DNA of 64,000 nucleotides from Lutimonas saemankumensis (GCF_020171465.1 NZ_JAIUZR010000006.1:62001-126000), one strand, 5' to 3'; counted from the first letter of the stretch, positions 49,252-58,850 are shown. Program-made: numbers and translations. Notes: a model not told the origin generated them from the sequence alone.

Positions 49252-49311
49252 GAATTTAATAAAAACGAATAATAAAATAGCTTAATCAATAATAATTAAA
49301 AATCAAGAATT

Positions 49312-49944
49312 ATGGCACAATCTAAAGCAAAAAAGAAAATGTTCAACATGGCCTATGGCCTGGGAGCAGCAGTAGTAATTTTAGGAGCACTTTTTAAAAT
49401 TGCTCACTTCCCGGGAGGAACAGAAATGTTGACCATTGGGATGATCGTTGAAGCAGCAGTATTTGCATTATCTGCATTTGAACCTGTAGAAGAAGATTTA
49501 GACTGGACGAATGTATATCCTGAATTGGCAGGAGGAGACGCAAAAGATAAAGAAGAAGCAAATGATGCTCAGGGATTATTATCTCAAAAGTTGGACGACT
49601 TATTGCAGGAAGCTAATCTTGATGCAGAAAAAATAGGAAGATTATCTGACAGTATCAGCAGTTTTGCAGGTGCGGCAGAAGGTATTAAGCCGGCAACGGA
49701 TTCCATCGCGGCATCGAACAGATATGCAGAGCAATTATCTGTAGCTGCCATCGAATTAGAATCTTTGAATAGTATGTATATCATCCAGAAAGAAAATGCT
49801 GAACGTCAGGCTTCATTGAACCAGGAAACTTTAGATAACGCAGAGCGTTTAAAAGAACAAATGGAATCTCTGGCTACAAACCTTTCATCATTAAATGGTG
49901 TTTACGGAGGTATGCTATCAGCCATGTCAAATAGAAATTCATAG
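49312..49944 (+). CDS. gldL: Type IX secretion motor protein GldL
   Basis: A 210-residue inner-membrane protein with two adjacent membrane helices (about 12-30 and 36-55) and a long cytoplasmic helical domain (coiled-coil-like from about 85 on). Charged residues lie inside the membrane region (K and H in LFKIAHFPGG, Glu in GMIVEAAVFALSAFEP) and fit the known proton path of the GldL5-GldM2 motor. It drives protein secretion and gliding. Second gene of the operon, 60 nt after gldK. Confidence 0.97.
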   Translation: MAQSKAKKKMFNMAYGLGAAVVILGALFKIAHFPGGTEMLTIGMIVEAAVFALSAFEPVEEDLDWTNVYPELAGGDAKDKEEANDAQGLLSQKLDDLLQEANLDAEKIGRLSDSISSFAGAAEGIKPATDSIAASNRYAEQLSVAAIELESLNSMYIIQKENAERQASLNQETLDNAERLKEQMESLATNLSSLNGVYGGMLSAMSNRNS

Positions 49945-49996
49945 AGTTATAATTATTTAACAAACTCAATTATTAACCCTATAAAAACTAATTAGA

Positions 49997-51541
49997 ATGG
50001 CATCAGGAAAGCAATCTCCAAGGCAAAAAATGATTAATTTGATGTATTTGATTTTCATCGCTATGTTGGCAATGAATATGTCAAAAGAAGTTTTGCAAGC
50101 CTTTGGACTAATGGACAACAAGCTGGTTGCGGCAAATGACGCAGCGACAGTCAGGAATAAAAGATCTTACGAGGATCTCGCTCTTAAAGCGGTAGAACAA
50201 TCTGAAAAGTATGCCGATGAAAAGGAGAAAGCAGATAAGATAAAAGAGCTGTCTGAAAGTTACTACTCCTACTTGGAAGGTATTAAAGAAGAAATGAAGG
50301 CCACGGTTGATGATCCTACTGATTATCAGACAATGGATTCCGGGAAGTTTCTGGATGAGAAGTTCTTCAAAGGGAACGACGGTGAATACAGAGAAGCCGG
50401 ACAGGAGTTCCTTGACAGAATGAATAACTACAGAACTGAGATTTCCGCCGTAATCGGAGAGGGAGGAGAAGGAATGAAGACGGATGTGGAAGCAAGGTTT
50501 TCTACTGATAAAGTAACAAACAGAGAAGGCAAAGAGAGATTTTGGTTAGACTTTAACTACAAAGGATTTCCTCTGGTTGCTTCTATCACTAAAATGACTC
50601 AGATTCAGGCGGATATCAAAACTACTGAATCAGAGGTATTAGGATCAATGTTACAAGGTCAGATGGCCAGTGATGTGTCAATGAATAATTATCAGGCGAT
50701 TTTGATCCCAAATAACCCTGCAACGTTACAAGGTGAGAATTTTCAAGGAAAGATCGTTCTGGGAAGATATGATGGTTCATTAAAACCTACAAAAGTTGTA
50801 ATCAATGGAAAGGAAATCACCAATATTAAAGATGGTGGAGCGATCCTTGACTTCCCTGCAGGTAACGTAGGAGAAAACGAGATCAAAGGTAAATTCATCT
50901 TTATGGAAAACGGGGAACCCGTTGAAATCCCGGTTGAAACCTCTTATGCCGTTGTTGCCAAGCCGAATAGTGCCGTAATTTCAGCAGATAAGATGAACGT
51001 AGTATACAGAGGTGTTCAGAATCCAATTACAGTTTCTGTTCCTGGTGTAGCTGATAACGCTGTAAAAGCAACAGCTCCGGGTCTGAAAAAAGTAAAAGGT
51101 ATTGGAAAATATGTTATGGCTCCTGGTAAAGGTAGAGAGGTGAAAATTACCGTTAGTGCAAAATTACCCGACGGAACACCTATTTCTTCGAGTCAGATGT
51201 TTAGAATTAAAGATATTCCGGCTCCGGTTGCTGCGGTAAGAGGAGAGTACGGTATGATCAAGATGCCTAAAAGTACATTACAAAAGGCAACAATAAGTTC
51301 AATGTTACCAGATTTCGTATTTGATCTTAAGATCAATACAACAGGGTTTAGTGTCAAAGTGCCAGGACAACCAACCGTAATTGTTAAAGGTAACAAATTC
51401 GATTCTTCAGCGATAAGAGTGTTGAACAAAGCCAGAAAAGGTGACGTAGTGATCATATTTGATATCAAGCAAAAATTAGTGGGGAATTCGGGATACTACC
51501 TGAAGAACGCTTCTCCGGTAAACGTTGAAATTACAAACTAA
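49997..51541 (+). CDS. gldM: Type IX secretion motor protein GldM
   Basis: A 514-residue protein anchored by one membrane helix (about 14-33, MINLMYLIFIAMLAMNMSKEVL), followed by a large periplasmic part made of helical domain D1 and immunoglobulin-like domains D2-D4 (about 225-514). It sits inside the GldL ring and carries torque through the periplasm to the GldKN ring. Its end overlaps an upstream in-frame extension of gldN but not the likely gldN start. Confidence 0.97.
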   Translation: MASGKQSPRQKMINLMYLIFIAMLAMNMSKEVLQAFGLMDNKLVAANDAATVRNKRSYEDLALKAVEQSEKYADEKEKADKIKELSESYYSYLEGIKEEMKATVDDPTDYQTMDSGKFLDEKFFKGNDGEYREAGQEFLDRMNNYRTEISAVIGEGGEGMKTDVEARFSTDKVTNREGKERFWLDFNYKGFPLVASITKMTQIQADIKTTESEVLGSMLQGQMASDVSMNNYQAILIPNNPATLQGENFQGKIVLGRYDGSLKPTKVVINGKEITNIKDGGAILDFPAGNVGENEIKGKFIFMENGEPVEIPVETSYAVVAKPNSAVISADKMNVVYRGVQNPITVSVPGVADNAVKATAPGLKKVKGIGKYVMAPGKGREVKITVSAKLPDGTPISSSQMFRIKDIPAPVAAVRGEYGMIKMPKSTLQKATISSMLPDFVFDLKINTTGFSVKVPGQPTVIVKGNKFDSSAIRVLNKARKGDVVIIFDIKQKLVGNSGYYLKNASPVNVEITN

Positions 51542-51554
51542 TCTATATAGAATT

Positions 51555-52451
51555 ATGAAATTGAAAAGTTTAATAATAGCAGTAATAGGATTACTTTCTG
51601 TTGGATCAGTGAGCGCTCAGGCTAACTTGCTGAACGCACAGATCCCGGAACAGGTAGGTATGAAAACGCCAGAGCAGCTTGCTGCGGATAATGACAGGCC
51701 CTTACCATACGGTTATATTGATGATAGAGACATCCTGTGGTCAAAGGTGGTCTGGGAATATGTAGACCTTAATGAGAAGATCAACATGCCTTTCTATTAC
51801 CCTGTAGATACAAGTAATATCAGTTCTACCAGAAGATCACTTTATGATACTTTGTTGAGAGGGATCAAAAGCGGAGAAATCATTGATGTCTATGACGATT
51901 CCTATTTTGAAGATAAGTTGACTCTTAAGGATATTTCAGGTCGATTGGCAAGAATTGACACCTCTGACGCGGGTATCGAAAGATTGAATGCAGGTGAAGA
52001 GTTAACTGATGAATATGTTGACCGAAGAGATATTACAGCGGGAGATATAGAAGGATTCAGGATCAAAGGAGTCTGGTATTTTGATAAAAGACAAGGAGAG
52101 CTGAAATACAGATTACTTGGTGTTGCTCCAGTTGCTCCGGATGTAAACTTCATTGACAGTGAAGGTTCACAAGATGAATTAATCGAATTGTTCTGGGTAT
52201 GGTATCCGGGAGCTCGATACACAACACATGATATGAAGGTATTTAATCAAAAGAATTCAGCTTATCCGTTATCATATGATCATCTTTTGAATGCGAGACG
52301 CTTTAACGCGATCATTTACAGAGAAGAGAATATTTATGGCAACAGAGATGTAGCAGAATATATAAAGGGAAATTCACTTTTTCAAGTTTTAGAATCTGAT
52401 AAACTTAAAGAAGACATTCGAGATAGGGAGCTCGATATGTGGAATTACTAA
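51555..52451 (+). CDS. gldN: Gliding motility/type IX secretion protein GldN
   Basis: A 298-residue periplasmic protein with a signal peptide (LIIAVIGLLSVGSVSAQ). The frame is open from 51525, but the ATG at 51555 (MKLKSLIIAVIG) gives a clean signal peptide and starts 13 nt after gldM. Family hallmarks are RPLPYGYIDDRDILWSKVVWEY and AYPLSYDHLLNARRFNAIIYREEN. With GldK it builds the periplasmic ring. A strong terminator follows. Confidence 0.97.
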   Translation: MKLKSLIIAVIGLLSVGSVSAQANLLNAQIPEQVGMKTPEQLAADNDRPLPYGYIDDRDILWSKVVWEYVDLNEKINMPFYYPVDTSNISSTRRSLYDTLLRGIKSGEIIDVYDDSYFEDKLTLKDISGRLARIDTSDAGIERLNAGEELTDEYVDRRDITAGDIEGFRIKGVWYFDKRQGELKYRLLGVAPVAPDVNFIDSEGSQDELIELFWVWYPGARYTTHDMKVFNQKNSAYPLSYDHLLNARRFNAIIYREENIYGNRDVAEYIKGNSLFQVLESDKLKEDIRDRELDMWNY

Positions 52452-52468
52452 TTACTGAGTTAATAAGG

Positions 52469-52501
52469 AAAAAGCCTCTGCTGAAAAGCAGGGGCTTTTT
52501 T
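52469..52501 (+). terminator. Terminator of the gldKLMN operon
   Basis: AAAAAGCCTCTGCT / AGCAGGGGCTTTTT pair over 14 bp with one G-T, around a GAAA tetraloop, and run into T residues. Confidence 0.93.
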
Positions 52502-52589
52502 ATTGATTCAATGCCCTTGGTTTTTTCTGTCATCTTTCTTTATCAATGCATTATCTTTGATCCCTGAAAAACAGAATAATTGATTTTTT

Positions 52590-53645
52590 TTGGATAAACC
52601 GATAGATTATATCATTGTAGGGTTGGGATTGGCAGGTTTGGCCTTTGCTGAAGAATTGGAGGCACAAGGTAAAACCTATATGGTTTTTGAGGATAATTCT
52701 CAGACTTCGTCACAGGTTGCCGGAGGTATGTATAATCCGGTTATACTGAAGCGCTTCACTCCGGTATGGAATGCACAGGAACAATTAGAGGTCGCTATTC
52801 CGTTTTACGGGTTTCTGGAAAAAAAGCTATCGGGCCTGTTTGATGAACAGTTGCCGATTTACAGAACTTTCAAAAGTTTTGAAGAGCAAAATAACTGGTT
52901 CATAGCTGCAGATAAGCCTGTTCTGCAGGAGTACATGGATCCGGAACTTGCAGAGGTTGAAGCCAAACATGTTATTTCTCCTTTCAAGGCGGGGAGATTA
53001 AAGCATACGGGCCGAATCAGGGTAAAAGAATTATTAAATGCGTACAGAGACAAATTAGCATCGAAAAATCTGCTGAGATTAGAACAATTTCGATATGAAA
53101 GGATCATTACCTGGGAGGATCATTTGGAGTATGGGGAAGTAAAAGCCGGAAGAATTGTTTTTTGCGAAGGAAACGGAATAAAGAAAAACCCTTTTTTTAA
53201 CAATTTACCTTTGACAGGGACCAAAGGTGAGTTGATCACGATTCACGCTCCTGATTTAGAATTGAATTACGTGGTTAAATCTGCTGTTTTCATTATGCCC
53301 TTAGGAGATGACAAATATAAAGTAGGGGCCACATTTAACTGGAAAGATAAGACGAATTTACCTACCACGGAAGGACGGGCCGAATTAGAAAAGAAACTTA
53401 AAACGGTGATCAATTGCGAGTACAGGGTAGTGGGGCACGAGGCTGGCGTCAGGCCTACAACGGGAGACAGGAGACCCCTGATTGGAGTGCATCCTGATAA
53501 TGAAAGATTTGCTGTTTTAAACGGACTTGGCACAAGAGGTGTAATGATCGCTCCCCTTATGGCTAAAAAATTATATCAGTTTATTGAAAACGGTCGTCCT
53601 CTGGAAAAAGAAATAGACATCAGGAGGTTTAAGTCAAAACATTGA
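52590..53645 (+). CDS. FAD-dependent oxidoreductase (DAO family)
   Basis: A 351-residue flavoprotein with the N-terminal dinucleotide-binding motif IIVGLGLAGLAFAEEL and a C-terminal DAO-family block (GVRPTTGDRRPLIGVHPDNERFAVLNGLGTRG). The closest known group is the D-amino-acid oxidase-like family, including the oxidase half of MnmC, but the substrate is not clear. Translation starts at a TTG at 52590 (DKPIDYIIVGLG follows). It is cytosolic and has no clear partner; DUF983 converges from the other side after 7 nt. Confidence 0.85.
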   Translation: MDKPIDYIIVGLGLAGLAFAEELEAQGKTYMVFEDNSQTSSQVAGGMYNPVILKRFTPVWNAQEQLEVAIPFYGFLEKKLSGLFDEQLPIYRTFKSFEEQNNWFIAADKPVLQEYMDPELAEVEAKHVISPFKAGRLKHTGRIRVKELLNAYRDKLASKNLLRLEQFRYERIITWEDHLEYGEVKAGRIVFCEGNGIKKNPFFNNLPLTGTKGELITIHAPDLELNYVVKSAVFIMPLGDDKYKVGATFNWKDKTNLPTTEGRAELEKKLKTVINCEYRVVGHEAGVRPTTGDRRPLIGVHPDNERFAVLNGLGTRGVMIAPLMAKKLYQFIENGRPLEKEIDIRRFKSKH

Positions 53646-53652
53646 CTCACAA

Positions 53653-54030
53653 TTATTTAATTTTTTTCTTTTGGAAATGTACAAACATATTGATATACAA
53701 AAGCCGTGAGATTCTCATCACGAAGGGGTTCGAGACAACCAGAATGATCACTATGGCAATGAAAGCTGGAATCAGTTCAAGACCGATAAGATAACAAATA
53801 ACAAAGACGGCAACAGCCATGGCTACGGTCAAAGCGTAAGAGACATACATGGCTCCATAAAAAAACGAAGGTTCAATCATGTACTTGAGGCCACAGGAAC
53901 TGCATTTTTCATGAATCTTCAGGTTGTTTTTAAAAGTCAGGGAGGCTGAGGATTGAAAGAAATCACCTTCTTGACAACGAGGGCATTTATTATGGAGGAC
54001 ACTATAGAGTTTCGAGCCTTTTTTCAACAT
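53653..54030 (-). CDS. DUF983 zinc-ribbon membrane protein
   Basis: A 125-residue protein with two CxxC pairs (NKCPRCQEGDFF and EKCSSCGLKY) forming a zinc ribbon near the N-terminus and two membrane helices (about 56-78 and 81-100). This is the DUF983 pattern. The role is unknown, though some relatives are linked to cytochrome oxidase assembly clusters; no such genes are nearby. Divergent from the ABC-F gene, with a 56-nt spacer. Confidence 0.85.
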   Translation of the reverse strand: MLKKGSKLYSVLHNKCPRCQEGDFFQSSASLTFKNNLKIHEKCSSCGLKYMIEPSFFYGAMYVSYALTVAMAVAVFVICYLIGLELIPAFIAIVIILVVSNPFVMRISRLLYINMFVHFQKKKIK

Positions 54031-54086
54031 TGCAGATTCGTAAGTTTCAATTACTTTTGCAAAGATAAATTTATTAATACAGAATA

Positions 54087-55997
54087 ATGCTGAATGCCCA
54101 TGATATTACCGTCTCTTTCTCAGGAGAAGAACTGTTTTCAGGTATTACATTTAAATTGAACGCCGGAGATAGAATAGGACTTGTAGGTAAGAACGGAGCC
54201 GGAAAATCAACTTTATTAAAAATTGTTGCAGGGGAACAGGAATACGATCGCGGATCTATGGCTTTTGATAAAGACATCAGCCTGGGATTCTTGAAGCAGG
54301 ACATTGATTTTGAAGAAGGGCGAACGGTTATTGAGGAGGCTTATCAGGCTTTTAAAGAGATAAAGAGTATTGAAAAGAAACTCGAAGGTGTTAATAAACA
54401 GCTGGCAGAACGCACTGATTATGACAGTGAAATTTATCATAATTTAATGCATGATCTCGATGAACTTTCCCATCGTTACGAATTGATTGGGGGATATAAT
54501 TATCAGGGCGAAACGGAAAAGATCCTGGCGGGCCTTGGATTTAAACAGGAAGATCTGCATAAAAAGACAGATACTTTTTCCGGGGGCTGGAGAATGCGAA
54601 TCGAACTGGCCAAATTATTGTTGCAGCATCATGATATTCTTCTGCTTGACGAGCCTACCAACCATCTGGATATAGAATCCATTATCTGGTTTGAAAACTT
54701 TTTAAAAGGATTTGGCGGGGCAATTATGATGGTTTCACATGATAAGATGTTTCTTGATAATGTTACGAACCGGACCATTGAAATTTCACTGGGTCAGATT
54801 TATGATTACAAAAAGCCCTATTCCCAATACCTTTTGTTGAGGAGCGAAATCAAAGAAAAACAATTGCAGGCCCAAAAAAATCAGGAAAGAGAGATCAAAC
54901 ATACCGAACAGCTCATTGAAAAGTTCAGGGCCAAGGCGAACAAGGCCTCCATGGCTCAGTCACTGATAAAAAAGCTGAACAGGGTGGAAAGGATTGAAGT
55001 TGATGTGGAAGACAATGCGGTAATGAATGTCAGATTTCCGATGTCAGTGACCCCGGGTAAGGTTGTAGTTGAGGCCTATGATGTCGCCAAGAACTATGGG
55101 GATATTCAAGTGCTGCAAGATGTAAATATGCTTTTGGAAAGGGGAAGCAAAATAGCTTTTGTAGGACAAAACGGTCAAGGCAAATCAACCCTGGCAAAAA
55201 TCATGGTTGGCGAGATAGAATTCGACGGAGAACTGAAACTGGGGCATAATGTACAGATTGGATATTTTGCCCAGAATCAGTCGGAATACCTGGACGGGGA
55301 ACTAACGGTTCTTGAAACCATGGAGAACGAGGCAAATGACGGAAACAGGGTGAAGGTAAGAGATATGCTTGGATCCTTTTTGTTCAGAGGTGATGAGGTT
55401 GAAAAAAAGGTCAAGGTGCTTTCAGGAGGAGAAAGGAACAGGCTTGCCCTTTGTAAAATGCTGCTTCATCCGTTTAATGTTCTGATCATGGATGAGCCGA
55501 CAAATCATCTGGACATAGCATCCAAGAATGTCCTCAAAAATGCTTTAAAACAGTTTGAGGGTACGCTTATTCTTGTCTCTCATGACAGGGATTTTTTACA
55601 GGACCTTGCTTCAACTGTATTTTCCTTCAGGGATGGTGGAATAAAGGAATATCTGGGAGATATCAATTATTTTTTGGAACAGCACGAACTTGAGGATATG
55701 AGGGCCGTGGAGATGAGAACGAAAAAGGAAAAGATTGAAGAATCTTCCTCATCGGGTAAACAGGATCATGAGCGTCAAAAAATGAAGAAAAAGCTTCAGA
55801 ATAAACTTGGTAAAATAGAAAAGGAAATTTCAGATCTGGAGAAAAAAATTATAGACGATGATGCTGAAATTTCAGAGAATTTTGAACTGTTAAAGGAAAA
55901 TCCTGATTTTTTTGCTTCCTATCAGGAAAAGAAAACGAAGGTTGAAAGCTTAATGAATCTCTGGGAAGAAACGCAGGAACAAATTGATGCTCTCTAG
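54087..55997 (+). CDS. ABC-F family ATPase (Uup/YheS/EttA type)
   Basis: A 636-residue protein with two ABC cassettes and no membrane segments. Walker A: GKNGAGKS (about 35-42) and GQNGQGKS; signatures FSGGWRMRIELAK and LSGGERNRLALCK; Walker B with catalytic Glu in LLLDEPTNHLD and LIMDEPTNHLD. The linker (about 240-310) is the charged P-site tRNA-interaction helix pair, and a C-terminal coiled coil (about 560-636) matches the Uup-type domain. ABC-F proteins act on stalled ribosomes. A resistance role is possible but is not indicated by sequence. Confidence 0.93.
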   Translation: MLNAHDITVSFSGEELFSGITFKLNAGDRIGLVGKNGAGKSTLLKIVAGEQEYDRGSMAFDKDISLGFLKQDIDFEEGRTVIEEAYQAFKEIKSIEKKLEGVNKQLAERTDYDSEIYHNLMHDLDELSHRYELIGGYNYQGETEKILAGLGFKQEDLHKKTDTFSGGWRMRIELAKLLLQHHDILLLDEPTNHLDIESIIWFENFLKGFGGAIMMVSHDKMFLDNVTNRTIEISLGQIYDYKKPYSQYLLLRSEIKEKQLQAQKNQEREIKHTEQLIEKFRAKANKASMAQSLIKKLNRVERIEVDVEDNAVMNVRFPMSVTPGKVVVEAYDVAKNYGDIQVLQDVNMLLERGSKIAFVGQNGQGKSTLAKIMVGEIEFDGELKLGHNVQIGYFAQNQSEYLDGELTVLETMENEANDGNRVKVRDMLGSFLFRGDEVEKKVKVLSGGERNRLALCKMLLHPFNVLIMDEPTNHLDIASKNVLKNALKQFEGTLILVSHDRDFLQDLASTVFSFRDGGIKEYLGDINYFLEQHELEDMRAVEMRTKKEKIEESSSSGKQDHERQKMKKKLQNKLGKIEKEISDLEKKIIDDDAEISENFELLKENPDFFASYQEKKTKVESLMNLWEETQEQIDAL

Positions 55998-56013
55998 CTC
56001 ATCGGATAGTTAG

Positions 56014-56577
56014 CTAATTGGAAGCCACCACGGGTGCGGGAGGATATTGCATCATTATATTGGTGACAAACTCATTGATACGAGCTTCTTTTTTCTCAAC
56101 ATTTTTATAATAAGAAAGGATACCGACTCCGATTCCCTGCCAGGCCAGTTCTTTCTTTCTAGCATCGATCAGATCGATAAAGAGTGTACCCTCCGTAGAA
56201 CTTGAAACATTTGTGTACCCAAATCCGTATCCAGGCCCGTAAAATCCATATCCGTAATACCATGGATACCAGCCGTAATAGTTATTGTTGTAAATGTCAA
56301 TTTTTTCTCTGCTCTTCGTAAAGATATTGACCAGTATATCCGGATTTGAGGAGGGGGTCATACCTTTTGCCCTAAGCTCTCTTTCCAGGGCACGCAAAAT
56401 TCGCTTTTTGTCTAGATCAGAAATCTCCACTTTGTCAATTCCTTTTTTGTAGAATGCGTAGGTTTTATATTGTGTAAAATTTGTGGACCTGTCATAATCA
56501 GAGTAGACCGTTACAGAGGAACAGGCAACGGAAACAAGTAATAAAAAAAGGGTAGCAAGAATGTAAAATCTCTTCAT
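56014..56577 (-). CDS. DUF4136 lipoprotein
   Basis: A 187-residue lipoprotein (lipobox VACSS, Cys19) of the DUF4136 family; the typical opening VYSDYDRSTNFTQYKTYAFY is present. The middle has a Tyr/Gly-rich stretch (NNNYYGWYPWYYGYGFYGPG, about 97-116) and the end has the AWQGIGVG block seen in the family. Probably attached to the outer membrane; the function is unknown. Monocistronic as far as visible. Confidence 0.88.
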   Translation of the reverse strand: MKRFYILATLFLLLVSVACSSVTVYSDYDRSTNFTQYKTYAFYKKGIDKVEISDLDKKRILRALERELRAKGMTPSSNPDILVNIFTKSREKIDIYNNNYYGWYPWYYGYGFYGPGYGFGYTNVSSSTEGTLFIDLIDARKKELAWQGIGVGILSYYKNVEKKEARINEFVTNIMMQYPPAPVVASN

Positions 56578-56724
56578 AAAAAGGCTTTAAATGAAAACTT
56601 TATTACCAAGTTATTGGCATCAATAATCATACCAAAATTAGGACGGTTCCTGTTTCATGAAGGGTCAAAGTTTCTTCGATAAACAAGGATTTAAAGATTT
56701 GGCATGGTGCAACAGTCCGGAATT

Positions 56725-56889
56725 TTAAGGATTTTTCGGATCAAATCCATAAGGGCAATGCCTGCAGTTATTTTTACAGCAGTACCCCCTTTTTAAATGA
56801 TAAGCGGCAGTAAAAACCTTATAGCCTTCTTTACTGTAGTAGAAGTCTTCGGGTTCTAACTTATTATTGTTAAATTGCATTTTAGTCAT
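56725..56889 (-). CDS. DUF5522 family cysteine-rich microprotein
   Basis: A 54-residue reading frame. The product ends in YHLKRGYCCKNNCRHCPYGFD, the hallmark of the DUF5522 family; EGYKVFTAAYHL precedes it. Four cysteines in CCxxxCxxC spacing plus a histidine suggest a bound metal ion, such as zinc or a small iron-sulfur cluster. The start ATG is at 56887-56889, with a second ATG three codons later. No operon partners are visible: the DUF4136 gene ends on the same strand downstream and the PLP enzyme gene is divergent. Its function is unknown. Confidence 0.8.
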   Translation of the reverse strand: MTKMQFNNNKLEPEDFYYSKEGYKVFTAAYHLKRGYCCKNNCRHCPYGFDPKNP

Positions 56890-57010
56890 TTCTAAATGTG
56901 AAAAATTGTGGTTCTCAAATATCAGAATAGTCTTTTCACAAGGATGGGCAAAAATAAGTATTTCTGAATTAGTACCAGTTAATTAGTGGAGGTTTATTGA
57001 AAAGGGGTTT

Positions 57011-57937
57011 ATGAATCAGGTCAGTTGCAATCAAAGCATTGAATTAGAGAGTTTAAAGGGCAGAGGTATCCGTTTGTCTGTAAAGCGCGAAGATCTTCTT
57101 CATCCTTATATTTCCGGAAATAAGTTTAGAAAATTGAAATATAATCTGGAAGAGGCCGTGAGCAAGGGCCACTCCACTCTTTTAACCTTTGGAGGGGCTT
57201 ATTCCAACCATATCAGTGCTTTGTCATATGCAGGTAAGCTAAAGGGTTTTAAAACCATAGGCATTATTCGAGGAGATGAACTATCCAATAACCTCGAAAA
57301 AGTTCTGAAGGAAAACCCTACGCTGAGATTTGCCCATTCCAACGGAATGAAATTCAAGTTTGTGAGCCGATCAGAGTACAGAGAGAAAGAGAATCCTGAA
57401 TTCATTGAATCGCTGTTTTCAGAGTTTGGGAACTTTTATTTGGTTCCGGAAGGAGGGACTAATGCGCTGGCCGTTAAAGGCTGCGAAGAGATTTTGACCC
57501 AAGATGATCTGTCCTTTGATTACATTTGTGTATCCGTCGGTACGGGAGGGACTATATCGGGTCTTATTAATAAAGCGGGCAAAGCACAAAAGGTTTTGGG
57601 ATTTCAGAGTTTAAAAGGAGATTTTTTAGAGGACTCAATCCGAAAAAACACAGGTGATGCAAAGCGTTGGGAACTGCTAAAAGAGTATCATTTTGGAGGA
57701 TATGCGAAAATCAATGAAAAATTGATTAGTTTTATCAACGATTTTTATCAACAAACTACCATTCCTTTAGATCCTGTTTATACCGGCAAGATGATGTTCG
57801 GTATCATGGATCTTGTCAAAAAAGATTTATTTAAAAGTAACAGTTCGATACTTGCCATTCATACCGGAGGATTACAAGGGGTTGAAGGAATGAATCAGCG
57901 CTTATTGAAAAGAAAATTACCATTGATCAAAATATGA
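57011..57937 (+). CDS. D-cysteine desulfhydrase/1-aminocyclopropane-1-carboxylate deaminase family PLP enzyme
   Basis: A 308-residue fold-type II PLP enzyme. The PLP lysine is in HPYISGNKFRKLKYNL (about 31-46), and GGAYSNHISALSYAG is the substrate-facing segment with the Ser-Asn-His motif. VSVGTGGTISGLI is the phosphate-binding loop. Members split D-cysteine to pyruvate, sulfide and ammonia or act on ACC; D-cysteine desulfhydrase is the likelier activity in bacteria of this group. The stop overlaps the next gene's start by 4 nt. Confidence 0.9.
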   Translation: MNQVSCNQSIELESLKGRGIRLSVKREDLLHPYISGNKFRKLKYNLEEAVSKGHSTLLTFGGAYSNHISALSYAGKLKGFKTIGIIRGDELSNNLEKVLKENPTLRFAHSNGMKFKFVSRSEYREKENPEFIESLFSEFGNFYLVPEGGTNALAVKGCEEILTQDDLSFDYICVSVGTGGTISGLINKAGKAQKVLGFQSLKGDFLEDSIRKNTGDAKRWELLKEYHFGGYAKINEKLISFINDFYQQTTIPLDPVYTGKMMFGIMDLVKKDLFKSNSSILAIHTGGLQGVEGMNQRLLKRKLPLIKI

Positions 57938-58827
57938 GATACATCAGATTATACAGTTTGCTTTTTTTGAATGCGTTGCTATTCATTTCATGCGGTAGTA
58001 ATAAATCATCGGCAGAAAAATCCAAAAAGAAAGAGATCGATATACGGCAAGAATATTTATATGCTGAGAGCGATGCTATTTTTGAATCTTTTGAAAGTGA
58101 AAATAAGGGAAAGGTCAACGATTTCACAGTTGCCTATATTGGTACCTATAAGAATATAGCCATAGATAAAATGGAACGCTATAAGATTCCTGCCAGTATT
58201 ACGCTGGCTCAGGGTATTCTGGAATCAGGAAACGGATTGAGTACCCTGGCTAAAAAATCGAATAATCATTTTGGCATAAAATGCCATTCGGGCTGGAAAG
58301 GAAAACGCGTTTATCATGATGATGATAAAAAGAATGAGTGTTTTAGGAAGTACCCAACGGCAGAAGGCTCATTTAATGACCACTCAAAATTCCTTACCTC
58401 AAGAGGGCGTTACGAATTTTTGTTTGAATTGAGACCGGATGATTATAAGGCATGGGCCAAAGGGTTAAAAAAAGCAGGATATGCAACGGATAGAAAATAC
58501 CCTAAAAAGCTGATCTCATTTATTGAAAATTTTGAATTGTACAAATACGATGAACTGGTTCTTGATGAAAAGGCTTATCGTAAATATGTGAAGAATGAAG
58601 ACCCGGACTGGAAAAGGGAGAGGGATCGTATAGAGGAAATTTCAGAAAGTTATGCCAGTGTTGAGAATAAAATTGATGATAACGATATCTTTATTACAGT
58701 AGTTAAAGGAGATACGCTTTATTCGATTGCAAGAAATAATAATCTCTCCGTGGAGGAATTGAAAAAGATGAACGGGCTGGACTCTAATGAAATCAGTATC
58801 GGCATGAAATTACTGGTAACCAAATAA
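57934..58827 (+). CDS. Glucosaminidase-LysM lipoprotein
   Basis: A 297-residue lipoprotein (lipobox FISC, Cys20). The N-acetylglucosaminidase (GH73-type) domain covers about 65-205, with the catalytic Glu in TLAQGILESGNGLSTLA and the conserved NNHFGIKC. A LysM domain (about 247-295; VVKGDTLYSIARNNNLSVEELKKMNG) binds peptidoglycan. It trims or remodels the cell wall, perhaps at the septum. Translationally coupled to the PLP enzyme gene, a pairing found in related genomes but without known reason. Confidence 0.93.
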   Translation: MRYIRLYSLLFLNALLFISCGSNKSSAEKSKKKEIDIRQEYLYAESDAIFESFESENKGKVNDFTVAYIGTYKNIAIDKMERYKIPASITLAQGILESGNGLSTLAKKSNNHFGIKCHSGWKGKRVYHDDDKKNECFRKYPTAEGSFNDHSKFLTSRGRYEFLFELRPDDYKAWAKGLKKAGYATDRKYPKKLISFIENFELYKYDELVLDEKAYRKYVKNEDPDWKRERDRIEEISESYASVENKIDDNDIFITVVKGDTLYSIARNNNLSVEELKKMNGLDSNEISIGMKLLVTK

Positions 58828-58850
58828 AAAACCACCCAAAAGCGGGTGGT
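58826..58850 (-). terminator. Terminator hairpin between converging genes
   Basis: ACCACCC (58831-58837) and GGGTGGT (58844-58850) form a 7-bp stem with a 6-nt loop. On the minus strand it is followed by TTTTTTATTTG, so it ends the CpxP-like gene; on the plus strand the T tract is poor, so for the LysM gene it would be a weak stop. Confidence 0.75.
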
